Of a stretch of DNA of 41,336 nt, positions 32,698 to 41,322 are shown piece after piece (the stretch's first letter is position 1; each line of letters begins with the position of its first letter). The stretch covers positions 1 to 41,336 of the forward strand of contig JAWLEV010000013.1 of assembly GCA_041685915.1 (NCBI GenBank), given 5' to 3'. The DNA is from JAWLEV01 sp041685915 (GTDB lineage: Bacteria > Chloroflexota > Anaerolineae > UBA1429). The translations under genes were made by a program, and so were the position numbers. The notes beneath the pieces are model-generated. The model searched no databases. It worked only from the letters and a program-made list of their open reading frames with translations, and was not told where the DNA came from.

Positions 32698-32728
32698 GGG
32701 CATCTTCCAATAGGGGGATGCCCTTTTT
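32698..32728 (+). terminator. Rho-independent terminator of the export operon
   Basis: An 11-bp stem (32698-32708 with 32713-32723, with two G-T pairs), loop AATA, then TTTTT. It begins 24 bp after the second ATPase stop. Confidence 0.9.
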
Positions 32729-32746
32729 GTTTTGGGAGAGGGCCAC

Positions 32747-32775
32747 TTGCCGAAAAGTCCGACCAAGATTATTAT
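32747..32775 (+). promoter_or_regulatory. Promoter of xylB - gamma-glutamyltransferase
   Basis: TTGCCG (32747-32752), 17-bp spacer, TATTAT (32770-32775). The predicted start lies about 46 nt before the xylB ATG. Confidence 0.55.
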
Positions 32776-32827
32776 TCCTTTGTGATCGTTGGTATTCGCT
32801 GATTCCTGGATGGATAAAGGAGTCAAC

Positions 32828-34354
32828 ATGGCCTATCTCATGGGTATAGATGTGGGGACGACGGGCACCAAGGTGTTGCTCATCGACGAGCAGGGCGACG
32901 TTGTAGGCAGCGCCATCGAGGAGTATCCCATGTACACTCCCTATCCGCGATGGGCGGAGCAGGATCCGGAGGATTGGTGGGACGCGGCGTGCGAGGCGAT
33001 ACGCCGCGTCCTGAGCGACCCCGACCTGGACCCCGAGGAGATCGAGGGGGTGGGATTGACGGGACAGATGCATGGTATGGTGATGCTGGATGCTGAGGGC
33101 GAGGTGTTAAGGCCCTGTATCATGTGGAATGATCAGCGCACGGCCGCTCAGTGCGAGTGGATCATGGATACGGTGGGCCGCGATCGCTTCCTGGAGTTGA
33201 CGCTGAATCGAGCGCTGCCGGGCTTTACGGCACCCAAGATCATCTGGACGCGGGAGAACGAGCCAGAGATATACGCTCAGGCGGCCAAGATACTCTTGCC
33301 CAAAGATTATCTGCGCTATCGTCTGACCGGCGTATACGCCACAGAGGTGTCGGGAGCATCCGGTACGGCTCTTCTTAATGTATCCGAGCGCGCGTGGAGC
33401 GAAAAAGTGCTGGAAAAGTTGGGTATTCCGAGGGATTGGATGCCTCAATGCGTGGAATCGACCGAGATCACGGGTGAGATAAGCGCCGAGGCCGCCGAGA
33501 AGACCGGTCTGCCGGCGGGCGTGCCCGTTGTGGGGGGGGCGGGCGATCAGGCCGCCAGCGCCGTGGGTACGGGCATCGTGGAGCCCGGGCTCGTGTCCGT
33601 GACCTTGGGTACGTCGGGCGTGGTCTTTGCCTATGCTGAGGAACCGAGCCTCGATCCCGAGGGACGGTTACATACCTTCTGCCATGCCGTTCCTGACAAG
33701 TGGCACGTCATGGGCGTTACTCTGTCGGCAGGAGGCTCCCTCCGCTGGTTCCGCGATGCCCTGGGATACGCGGAACAGGATATCGCCATCCTCAGCGACG
33801 TGGATCCCTACGAGATTCTGACGGCGGAGGCGGCCAATGCCCCAGTCGGCTGTGAGGGGCTTCTGTTCCTGCCCTATCTGACGGGCGAGCGTACGCCCTA
33901 TGCGGATCCCAACGCGCGGGGTACCTTTTTCGGCCTTACCCTACGTCACGACAAGCGGCATATGGTGCGGGCCGTGTTGGAGGGCGTGGCCTACAGCCTG
34001 CGCGATTGCATCGAACTGTTCCACGATCTGAATATCCCCATCCAGCAGGTGCGCGCCGTGGGGGGCGGGGCGCGGAGCGTCGTGTGGTGTCAGATCATCT
34101 CCGATGTATTTGGTATAGAGCTGGCGACCGTCAACATCACCGACAGCACGGCCTATGGCGCAGCGCTTCTCGCCGGCGTGGGCACCGACATCTATGCTTC
34201 TGTGCCCGAGGCGTGCGCGGAGACGGTACGCATCATGGACCGCACACAGCCCATCGTGGAGAACCAGGATATCTACAATGAATACTATGCCGTATATCGG
34301 TCCCTTTATGATGCCCTGAAACCCGCTTTCGATGACGTTGCTGCTATAGATTAG
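32828..34354 (+). CDS. xylB: Xylulokinase
   Basis: 508-aa FGGY sugar kinase that would phosphorylate D-xylulose to xylulose-5-phosphate. Seen: ATP-site strand MGIDVGTTGTK (Asp8), substrate-site TGQMHGMVM near 78, WNDQR near 101, catalytic base in GGAGDQAASA near Asp239, SVTLGTSGVV, and the C-terminal GGGARS near 410. The TGQMHG and AGDQ blocks point to xylulokinase rather than glycerol or gluconate kinase. ATG at 32828 has AAGGAG 6 bases upstream; the frame is open to 32789 without one. Xylose isomerase is not in the window. The next gene uses a ribosome site overlapping the xylB stop. Confidence 0.93.
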   Translation: MAYLMGIDVGTTGTKVLLIDEQGDVVGSAIEEYPMYTPYPRWAEQDPEDWWDAACEAIRRVLSDPDLDPEEIEGVGLTGQMHGMVMLDAEGEVLRPCIMWNDQRTAAQCEWIMDTVGRDRFLELTLNRALPGFTAPKIIWTRENEPEIYAQAAKILLPKDYLRYRLTGVYATEVSGASGTALLNVSERAWSEKVLEKLGIPRDWMPQCVESTEITGEISAEAAEKTGLPAGVPVVGGAGDQAASAVGTGIVEPGLVSVTLGTSGVVFAYAEEPSLDPEGRLHTFCHAVPDKWHVMGVTLSAGGSLRWFRDALGYAEQDIAILSDVDPYEILTAEAANAPVGCEGLLFLPYLTGERTPYADPNARGTFFGLTLRHDKRHMVRAVLEGVAYSLRDCIELFHDLNIPIQQVRAVGGGARSVVWCQIISDVFGIELATVNITDSTAYGAALLAGVGTDIYASVPEACAETVRIMDRTQPIVENQDIYNEYYAVYRSLYDALKPAFDDVAAID

Positions 34355-34368
34355 GAGGTTGACGAACA

Positions 34369-35961
34369 ATGCAGAGATTTCCTTCGCGCCGCTCCGTGGT
34401 GATGGGATTTGGTGGAGCCGTGGCCACGAGCCAGTCTCTGGCCGCCCAGGCGGGCCTGCGTATGTTGCTTCGGGGCGGCAATGCCGTGGATGCCGCCGTG
34501 GCTACGGCCGCGACGTTGAATGTGGTGGAACCCATGAGCACAGGGATGGGGGGCGATGCCTTTGTTCTCGTGTATTGGGCCAAGGAGCGCAAGGTGTACG
34601 CTCTCAATGCCAGCGGACGGGCCCCTTATGCGGCGACCGTGGAGGCCTTTGAACGGCGGGGACTGGATGGTATCCCTCTGCGGGGGATGCTACCCGTGAC
34701 GGTTCCAGGCGCCGCGGCGGGCTGGGCCGACGTGTTGGAGCGGTTCGGCAGTTTCGGACTGGACACCGTCCTGGAGCCGGCCATCACCTACGCTGAGGAA
34801 GGATTTCCCGTCTCCGAGCGTATCGCCGACTCGTGGAAGGGTGCCGAGGAGATATTGCGCGAGACCCCTGAGGCCAGTGACGCCTTCTTGCTCGATGGCA
34901 AAGCCCCCCGTGCGGGACAGCGCTTTCGCAACCCCGATCTGGGACGCAGCTTGCGTCTTCTGGCCGAGGATGGGCCCGCTGCGTTCTACAAGGGCCCCAT
35001 CGCCGAGGCCATCGTCGCCACCTCGGAAAAGTACGATGGCCTTGTGACGGCGCGGGATCTGGGGGACCATACCTCCACGTGGGTGGATCCTATATCCAGC
35101 CTATATCACGGCTACCGCGTGCACGAGTGCCCCCCGAACGGCCAGGGCATCGCCGCGCTCATCGCTCTGAATATCCTGAGCGGCTACGATATAGATGACC
35201 TGGAGTACGCATCGGCCGACGCTTTCCACCTCAAGATGGAGGCCATCAAACTGGCCATGACCGATGCGAGTCGCTATGTGGCCGATCCCGAGATGGCCGA
35301 CGTGCCGGTGGAAGGCTTGCTTTCCGACCAATATGCGGAAACCAGGCGAGGGCTCGTGCACAAAGAGCGGGCCATACAGGCGCCGCAGGCGGGCATGCCG
35401 CCTCATAATCCCGACACCGTTTACCTTTGTGCCGCCGATGCTGAGGGCAACGCCGTCTCCTTTATCAACAGCCTGTATATGGGATTTGGCTCCGGTATCG
35501 TTGCCGAGGGGACGGGCATCGCGCTGCAGAATCGAGGCAATCTCTTTGCGCTGGATCCCGAGCATCTCAACTGTATCGCGCCTCACAAGCGTCCCTATCA
35601 CACCATCATCCCCTGTATGGTCACCAAGGACGACGATCTGGCCATCTGCTTTGGCGTGATGGGAGGCTTTATGCAGCCCCAGGGACACGTGCAGGTATTG
35701 AACAACATGGTGTGCCACGGCATGGATCCCCAGCGTGCGTTGGACGCACCGCGCTTCAACTTTCAGGGCGCAAATCGTTTTCTCATCGAGCCCTCTCTGC
35801 CCGATGAGGTGTACGAGGGATTGCGGAGCCGGGGGCACGAGTTGCAAAAAGGTTGGGGAGGTAACTTTGGTGGTGGGCAGGTCATCCGGGTGGACCCGGA
35901 GAGCGGTGCGCTGCTGGCCGGATCCGAGCCGCGCAAGGATGGCTGTGCCGTCGCCTTCTGA
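34369..35961 (+). CDS. Gamma-glutamyltransferase family protein
   Basis: 530-aa N-terminal nucleophile hydrolase. The family cleaves itself before a Thr and then hydrolyses or transfers gamma-glutamyl groups from glutathione or poly-gamma-glutamate. Seen: ATSQSLAAQAGLRMLLRGGNAVDAAVAT near 19-47, PMSTGMGGDAF near 55, PNGQGIAAL near 256, nucleophile Thr350 (PDT-VYLCAAD-EGNAVS), and GGFMQPQGHVQV near 425. After Thr350 the sequence differs from the glutathione enzymes (T-V-Y-L rather than T-T-H-Y-S), so it may be a relative with another substrate. No signal peptide is visible. It starts 14 bp after xylB with AGGAGG at 34353, so the two are co-translated. Confidence 0.9.
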   Translation: MQRFPSRRSVVMGFGGAVATSQSLAAQAGLRMLLRGGNAVDAAVATAATLNVVEPMSTGMGGDAFVLVYWAKERKVYALNASGRAPYAATVEAFERRGLDGIPLRGMLPVTVPGAAAGWADVLERFGSFGLDTVLEPAITYAEEGFPVSERIADSWKGAEEILRETPEASDAFLLDGKAPRAGQRFRNPDLGRSLRLLAEDGPAAFYKGPIAEAIVATSEKYDGLVTARDLGDHTSTWVDPISSLYHGYRVHECPPNGQGIAALIALNILSGYDIDDLEYASADAFHLKMEAIKLAMTDASRYVADPEMADVPVEGLLSDQYAETRRGLVHKERAIQAPQAGMPPHNPDTVYLCAADAEGNAVSFINSLYMGFGSGIVAEGTGIALQNRGNLFALDPEHLNCIAPHKRPYHTIIPCMVTKDDDLAICFGVMGGFMQPQGHVQVLNNMVCHGMDPQRALDAPRFNFQGANRFLIEPSLPDEVYEGLRSRGHELQKGWGGNFGGGQVIRVDPESGALLAGSEPRKDGCAVAF

Positions 35962-35991
35962 TCGCTTCATAGTTTACTTGTGATCCTAAGG

Positions 35992-36006
35992 AGACTTCCG
36001 AAGTCT
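35992..36006. promoter_or_regulatory. Operator-like palindrome, distal copy
   Basis: AGACTTCCGAAGTCT: 7-bp arms around one central base. It matches the copy at 36077 on the other strand at all but one base. Confidence 0.55.
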
Positions 36007-36076
36007 TCAATCAGACATGCCAGTCCATTGACCTACTCTCAGAAGCATCCTCTTGACTGGGGAATGGCACTGAGGC

Positions 36077-36091
36077 AGATTTCGGAAGTCT
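36077..36091. promoter_or_regulatory. Operator-like palindrome, proximal copy
   Basis: AGATTTCGGAAGTCT lies 85 bp from the distal copy (about eight helical turns) and 58 bp before the Gfo/Idh/MocA start. TTGACT at 36054-36059 is a possible -35, in which case the site would cover the -10 region. Confidence 0.55.
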
Positions 36092-36149
36092 ATTGCGATC
36101 AAATTGCGGAATTAACTCTGGATCGACTGTTCTTGGAGGAGAACATCTT

Positions 36150-37205
36150 ATGCCCAAAACGGTACGTGTCGGAATCATCGGAGCAGGAGGTATTGCGCGT
36201 CATGCTCACATCCCCGGTTATCAAGCCCAGGAAGACGTGGAACTCGCGGCCATATGCGATATCGTGCCCGGAAAGGCGGCCAAGGTGGCCGCCGCGAATG
36301 ACATCCCCAATGCTTACAACAGTTGCGAGGAGATGCTAGAGGAAGAGGAGCTGGATGCCGTCTCTGTCTGCACGCCCAACTTTGCCCATAAGGAGGCGAC
36401 CCTCATGGCACTGGAGGCGGGACTGCACGTCCTGTGTGAAAAGCCCATCGCCATGAATGTGCAGGAAGGGCGGGAGATGGTCGAGGCGGCACGAAAGCGC
36501 GATCTGGTGTTACAGATCGGACTCCACATGCGCTTCACCCCCGAAGCTCAGACGCTGAAGGGGTTCGTGGAGGCTGGCGAACTGGGCGACGTCTACTATG
36601 GCGAGGCTACCTACATGCGGCGACGGGGCATCCCGGGCTGGGGCGTCTTTACCCAAAAAAAGTTTCAGGGGGGCGGTGCCCTCATCGATATCGGTGTGCA
36701 TACCCTCGATCAGACCATGTGGCTTATGGGTAATCCCAAGCCGGTGGCTGTCTCGGGGATGGTCTACGATATGTTTGGCAAACGTAGCGATATGGCCAAT
36801 GTCTGGGGTGCCTGGGATCCAGAGACGTTCGATGTGGACGATACGAGCGTGGCCTTGATCCGCTTTGAGGATGATGCGACCCTCATCCTCAGGGCCTGCT
36901 GGGCGGCCCATATCGGGCAGAACCAGAGCGAGATGCGTATCTTGGGTACAGAGGGCGGGGCGTCGATGGAGCCGCTGCGTATCTTCAAAGATGTGCACGA
37001 GACCATGGTGGACATCGCGCCCAGCGGCCTTCCTCAAGTGGAACCCCATACCGAAGAGATCGCCCACTTTATCGAGTGTGTGCGGGGCGAGGCGGAATGT
37101 CTCGTCGTGCCCGAGCAGGTCCTGGACGTGCAGGCCGTCATCGACGCCATCTACAAATCAGCAGAGGAGAAACGCGAAGTCCTTTTGGAGGAACTCGACG
37201 ACTGA
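36150..37205 (+). CDS. Gfo/Idh/MocA family dehydrogenase
   Basis: 351-aa NAD(P)-dependent dehydrogenase of sugars, inositols or amino sugars. The Rossmann fold opens with VRVGIIGAGGIARHAH (5-20), and the family signature CEKPIAMN is at 96-103 with catalytic Lys98. The C-terminal domain has GGGALIDIGVHTLDQ (174-188) with Asp180 and His184. The substrate cannot be named. ATG 36150 has GGAGGAG 8 bases upstream. The gap of 188 bp to the previous gene holds two operator-like palindromes, so this gene probably has its own control although it belongs to the same sugar-metabolism neighbourhood as xylB. Confidence 0.92.
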   Translation: MPKTVRVGIIGAGGIARHAHIPGYQAQEDVELAAICDIVPGKAAKVAAANDIPNAYNSCEEMLEEEELDAVSVCTPNFAHKEATLMALEAGLHVLCEKPIAMNVQEGREMVEAARKRDLVLQIGLHMRFTPEAQTLKGFVEAGELGDVYYGEATYMRRRGIPGWGVFTQKKFQGGGALIDIGVHTLDQTMWLMGNPKPVAVSGMVYDMFGKRSDMANVWGAWDPETFDVDDTSVALIRFEDDATLILRACWAAHIGQNQSEMRILGTEGGASMEPLRIFKDVHETMVDIAPSGLPQVEPHTEEIAHFIECVRGEAECLVVPEQVLDVQAVIDAIYKSAEEKREVLLEELDD

Positions 37206-37287
37206 TCCGAACACAGGATAGAGGAGCCCTGCCGTTCCATCGTGGCAAAAGATATCACATGAGGAATGGGGGCGGTCAGATATAGCC

Positions 37288-37932
37288 ATGGCCTCTTTGC
37301 GCGTCTGTACGGCGAAAGAGATAGGCTTTCGCTTTCCCAATCACTACGATTGTTCGCTATCTCTCATTCCGCCCTTTGTCAAATCCGTCACTCTGGCCCC
37401 CATGGTCTATGGGTTATGCGGGGGGATGTGCTATGCGGCCCTGGACCACTATCACGCTGGACTGGCCGTTCCCGACCGGACGACGGTGCCCCGCCCTGGC
37501 GACGCCCTGTACCGCTATCTCTGGAAGCGACAGTTGGATAGTTTCCAACTGCCCACGGGGCCTCTGCGCATACTGGGATGGATGTTCAGGCAGGATGAGG
37601 CGGTGGCTCGATCCACCATCCAAGGCGAATTCCCCAAACTGCAGAATAGCATCGCCCGGCTACAGCTCCCCGTCCTGCTGATGATCTATGCCACATCCTG
37701 GGAAGATCCTACACGGAACCACCAGGTGGTGGCCGTAGGATACGATCTGGATGAGGCCACGCGGCAGGCGACCATCTTTCTCTATGATCCCAACTATCCG
37801 GGCAAGGAACCGACGTTACATCTGGACCTGCGGTCTCCGTCTGGTGTCTTTACGCAGTCCACGGGCGAGACGCCGCGTGGGTTCTTTTTACAGGACTATC
37901 GACCCAAGATAAACGGCCTCCAGGATCTCTAG
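37288..37932 (+). CDS. Uncharacterised protein with papain-like Cys-His-Asp pattern
   Basis: 214-aa protein of no named family. It has a Cys in a Gly-rich turn (YGLCGGMCYAALDHYH, Cys44 and Cys48), a His at the start of a strand (NHQVVAVGYDLD, His145), and an Asp/Asn turn (YDPNYPG, Asp167, Asn169). This order and spacing fit the Cys-His-Asp/Asn catalytic triad of papain-like peptidases and related NlpC/C39-type folds. No signal peptide or membrane segment is visible, so it would act in the cytosol unless exported otherwise. The start (ATG 37288) lacks a good ribosome site, but no other start is in frame. It sits 82 bp after the Gfo/Idh/MocA gene. Enzyme activity is inference. Confidence 0.65.
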   Translation: MASLRVCTAKEIGFRFPNHYDCSLSLIPPFVKSVTLAPMVYGLCGGMCYAALDHYHAGLAVPDRTTVPRPGDALYRYLWKRQLDSFQLPTGPLRILGWMFRQDEAVARSTIQGEFPKLQNSIARLQLPVLLMIYATSWEDPTRNHQVVAVGYDLDEATRQATIFLYDPNYPGKEPTLHLDLRSPSGVFTQSTGETPRGFFLQDYRPKINGLQDL

Positions 37933-37945
37933 TATCCTGGAGGCC
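37915..37945. terminator. Hairpin terminator overlapping the end of the papain-like gene
   Basis: A perfect 12-bp stem (37915-37926 with 37934-37945) and 7-nt loop followed by TTT. The stop codon (37930-37932) lies in the loop, so the last codons are part of the hairpin. It separates two convergent genes and may serve both. Confidence 0.8.
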
Positions 37946-37956
37946 TTTGGCCTACC

Positions 37957-40900
37957 TCAACCCCTGACGGCCACCTCTATCTCCTTCCCGTCCAGTTCTA
38001 GCGTTCTTTGCGCGTCCCAGGGCTCGCCATCGTCCTCGGTGAGCAGGGTGCGGCAAAGGGTCTCCTGGCGCAGGTAATCCTCAAAGTCCGCCACGGCTTT
38101 GGTTAGCTCCCGATCCAGGTCGAAAAGCCCCACCGTGATGCGGTCATCGAGGTTATAGTCGACCTCTTGGCGCAGGATCTGTATGTGGCGCACGATATCC
38201 CGCACCCACCCCTCGGCCCGGAGTCTATCGCTGAGGACCGTCTCTATGGCCACCGTGATGCCATGCTCAGAGGCGACGGAAAGGCCCTCGGCGGCCTCCA
38301 CGTTCACCGTGACCTCTTCAGGGGCCAGATCGATCGTCTCGCCATCCACCTCCAAGGATATGGGCAGGCGGGCCCGCAGGCGCTTGACCAGGGGTTCCGC
38401 CTCCGCCTCGGCCAGGGCGGCGCGGATCTTGGGAAATTTGGCACCGTATTGGGGGCCCAGGATGCTGCCGTCGGCCACCAGCTCATAGTCGACCAACGCG
38501 CTCTCTTCCTCAACACGCTCCAGCGACTTGACGTTGAGCTCGTCGGCCACGATCTCCACCAGTTCCGGCGAGAGGTGGTGAGGAACGTCCTCGGCATATA
38601 CCAGCGCTTTGGCCAGGGGCTGGCGCACCTTGATGCCCGCGCTATTGCGGGCTGCCAGGCCCAGGCTGGCCACGTCGCGGGCAAAGCCCATCTCGGTGAT
38701 CAGCATCTCGTCGATGGCAGACGTGTCTGCCATTGGCCAGTCGGTGTGGTGTACGCTCTCATAGGCCTCGGGCTGTACGGCACGCACCAGATTCTGGTAG
38801 GCCGCCTCGGTGACAAACGGCGTCAAGGGCGCCAAAAGCCGCATAAAGCGAACCAGCACATAGTAGAGCGTGGCGTAGGCCGTCTCCTTGTCCGCGTCCC
38901 GCTCGCTCTTCCAGAAGCGACGGCGGCTGCGGCGCACGTACCAGTTGCTCAGGTCGTCCAGAAAGGCTTCGATGGCCATGGTCGCGGTGTAGGAATCCGA
39001 GTTCTCCAACCGCTCGGTACATTCCGCAGCTACCTGGTTGATGCGTCCCACGATCCAGCGGTCCAGGGGGTTGTCGCTCTGTGGGGCGTTTCCCTCGGGA
39101 TTGCCGGGATCGAATTCCTCCTGGGAGGGGGCCCAGTCATCCAGTCTGGCATAAGTGGCAAAGAATTTGTAGACGTTCCACAGGGGGATCAGAAACTGGC
39201 GGCGCACCTGGTCGGCCCGATGGTAGCCAAAGAGCAGGTTGTTTTCCGGCTTGTGGGCGCAGTAGAGCCAGCGCATGACGTCCACACCCATCTCGTCCGC
39301 CGCCTCGTTGAACTCGATCATGTTGCCCCAACTCTTGTGCATGGGGCGCCCATCCTCGGCCAGCAGCAGAGCGTAACTGAAATTCTCTAAAAAGGGCGGG
39401 CTGTTATCCAGCACGGCGGCCATGGCCAGCATGCTGTAGAACCAGTTGCGGAACTGGCCGGGGAATGACTCGCTTATCCAGTCGGCCGGGTACCACTTTT
39501 TCCAGTATTCGCGATCCGAGCGGTAGCGCAGGGTGCTGAAACTGACGATGCCCGCGTCGAGCCAGGGATTTCCCACGTCGGGGATGCGGCTCATCTCGCC
39601 GCCGCACTCGGGGCAGGCGATCTTGACGGCGTCGATGTGGGGCCGATGGGGCGAGTGTCCCTCGAAATCGTCCCAGCCCTCGATGGCCCGTTCCTCCAGT
39701 TCCACCTCGTCGCCGATCACCTCATAGTGCCCGCACTCTGCGCATTCCCATATGGGCAGCGCAAGCCCCCAGTAGCGCTTTTTGCTGATCATCCAGTCGT
39801 CCATGTTACGCAGCCAGTCCAGTTCGCGGTCCAGCCCAAAGGAGGGGATCCAGCGAATCTGCTTTGTGATGTCCATCATACGGTAACGGAGGTCGTCCAT
39901 GTCGATGAACCACTCGTCCACCAGCCGGAAGACCAACTCCGTCTTGCAGCGCCAACAGATGGGATAGCGGTGGGTGTAATCCTGCACATGGTAGAGCAGC
40001 CCCTTTTCCCGCAGATCATTAAAGATGGGGGAGGCCACGTCGGAAACGTGCTCGCCGCCCAGCCAGCCCATCTCGGAAGCAAAGACGCCCTCCTCGTCCA
40101 GAGGGGCGATCAGGGGGAGATTGTGCTCTTGCCCCAACTCAAAGTCCTCGGCGCCGCAGCCGGGGGCGATGTGCACGATGCCCGTGCCCTCTTCCTCGCC
40201 GACCTCGTCCCACAGGATGACGCGATGGGCCTCGGCTACCGTCTCGTCCACGTCGCGGATGAGTTGTCTCAGATGAGTATAGCCGCCGGGATTATGGGCC
40301 ACGTCGAGATCGTCAAAGGGGCCGTCGTACGTCCAGCCCTCCATCTCGCTGCCCTCCAGTTCGTCGAGGATCTCGTACTCGCCTTCCAGGATGTCCGTGG
40401 CCCCCTTGGAAAGATAGAGGATCTGGTCGCCCTGTCGTACTTTGACGTAGGTGAGATCGGATCCCACGGCGGCGGCCACGTTGCTGGTCAGGGTCCAGGG
40501 CGTGGTGGTCCAGACCAGGAGCGATTCGTTCTCCCGTCCCCGCAGGGGAAAGCGCAGGGTGACGGCAGGATGGGTCAGTTCCTCATAGCCGTCGGTGACG
40601 ATCTCGTGCTGGCTGATACCCGTGGCGCAGCGGGGGCACCAGGGCATAACGTCGACGCCGCGATAAAGCCAGCCCTTGTCGTGGCACTTTTTCAAAAAGC
40701 GCCAGATCATATAGTTGTTCTCATCGGAGAAGGTAAAATAACTGCCCCCCAGTTCAGGCATGCCCAGGCGCCCCACGATGCCCTCCACCGTGTCCGTGAC
40801 CGGGCCCTCCGGGCCCTGGATGCTGATCATCTGGGAGGGATCTTTCTCCAGAGCATCGGCCAACCAGCGTAGGCGCTCGGTGTTGTTCCAGTCCATCCAG

Positions 40901-41322
40901 TATCCCAGGCGGATCGACTGCTCCGTCTGCTGGGCCGCGCAGCGCAGCACGCGCTCCTTGCACTTGCGGACGAAACGATCCAGGCCATAGTCCTCGATAT
41001 CCCGCTTGGACTCAAAGCCCAGTTCCTTTTCCACCTCCACTTCCACCCACAGCCCCTGGCAGTCAAAACCGTTCTGGTAGCGGAGTTCTCGCCCGCGCAT
41101 GGTCCAATAGCGGTTAAAGAGGTCCTTGTAGGTGCGACCCCATCCATGGTGCACGCCCATGGGATTGTTGGCCGTTATGGGGCCGTCGATAAAGGACCAG
41201 GGCGGTTGCCCCCTGTGCAGTGTGCGCATCTTCTCAAAGGCGTTGCTATCCTCCCAGAAACGCAAGAGTTCCTTTTCCTGGGCTACAAAATCCACATCTG
41301 TGGGTACGTCCTTGAAAGTCAT
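37957..41322 (-). CDS. ileS: Isoleucyl-tRNA synthetase with altered signature motifs
   Basis: 1121-aa class I aminoacyl-tRNA synthetase that would attach isoleucine to tRNA-Ile. The fold is clear: the N-terminal Rossmann half, the CP1 editing domain (LLVWTTTPWTLTSN near 270; GIVHIAPGCGAEDFELG near 390), cysteine pairs CPRC, CWRC, CAEC and CPEC that can bind zinc, and the C-terminal anticodon-binding half. Signature motifs differ from normal: HIGH is HHGWG (58-62), WFDSG is NPWLDAG near 590, and KMSKS is MHKSWGN near 660. The overall layout fits the eukaryote-like type 2 IleRS. GGAGGAG lies 4 bases before the ATG. The upstream control region, such as a T-box, is outside the window. Confidence 0.85.
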   Translation of the reverse strand: MTFKDVPTDVDFVAQEKELLRFWEDSNAFEKMRTLHRGQPPWSFIDGPITANNPMGVHHGWGRTYKDLFNRYWTMRGRELRYQNGFDCQGLWVEVEVEKELGFESKRDIEDYGLDRFVRKCKERVLRCAAQQTEQSIRLGYWMDWNNTERLRWLADALEKDPSQMISIQGPEGPVTDTVEGIVGRLGMPELGGSYFTFSDENNYMIWRFLKKCHDKGWLYRGVDVMPWCPRCATGISQHEIVTDGYEELTHPAVTLRFPLRGRENESLLVWTTTPWTLTSNVAAAVGSDLTYVKVRQGDQILYLSKGATDILEGEYEILDELEGSEMEGWTYDGPFDDLDVAHNPGGYTHLRQLIRDVDETVAEAHRVILWDEVGEEEGTGIVHIAPGCGAEDFELGQEHNLPLIAPLDEEGVFASEMGWLGGEHVSDVASPIFNDLREKGLLYHVQDYTHRYPICWRCKTELVFRLVDEWFIDMDDLRYRMMDITKQIRWIPSFGLDRELDWLRNMDDWMISKKRYWGLALPIWECAECGHYEVIGDEVELEERAIEGWDDFEGHSPHRPHIDAVKIACPECGGEMSRIPDVGNPWLDAGIVSFSTLRYRSDREYWKKWYPADWISESFPGQFRNWFYSMLAMAAVLDNSPPFLENFSYALLLAEDGRPMHKSWGNMIEFNEAADEMGVDVMRWLYCAHKPENNLLFGYHRADQVRRQFLIPLWNVYKFFATYARLDDWAPSQEEFDPGNPEGNAPQSDNPLDRWIVGRINQVAAECTERLENSDSYTATMAIEAFLDDLSNWYVRRSRRRFWKSERDADKETAYATLYYVLVRFMRLLAPLTPFVTEAAYQNLVRAVQPEAYESVHHTDWPMADTSAIDEMLITEMGFARDVASLGLAARNSAGIKVRQPLAKALVYAEDVPHHLSPELVEIVADELNVKSLERVEEESALVDYELVADGSILGPQYGAKFPKIRAALAEAEAEPLVKRLRARLPISLEVDGETIDLAPEEVTVNVEAAEGLSVASEHGITVAIETVLSDRLRAEGWVRDIVRHIQILRQEVDYNLDDRITVGLFDLDRELTKAVADFEDYLRQETLCRTLLTEDDGEPWDAQRTLELDGKEIEVAVRG

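Noticed and set aside
31733..33073. Open frame of 446 codons on the minus strand
   Set aside because: Antisense to the second ABC ATPase and xylB; no domain, and it runs through a strong terminator and promoter.
38167..40872. Two plus-strand frames of more than 400 codons within ileS
   Set aside because: Both are antisense to the IleRS gene, which has continuous family similarity across its full length.
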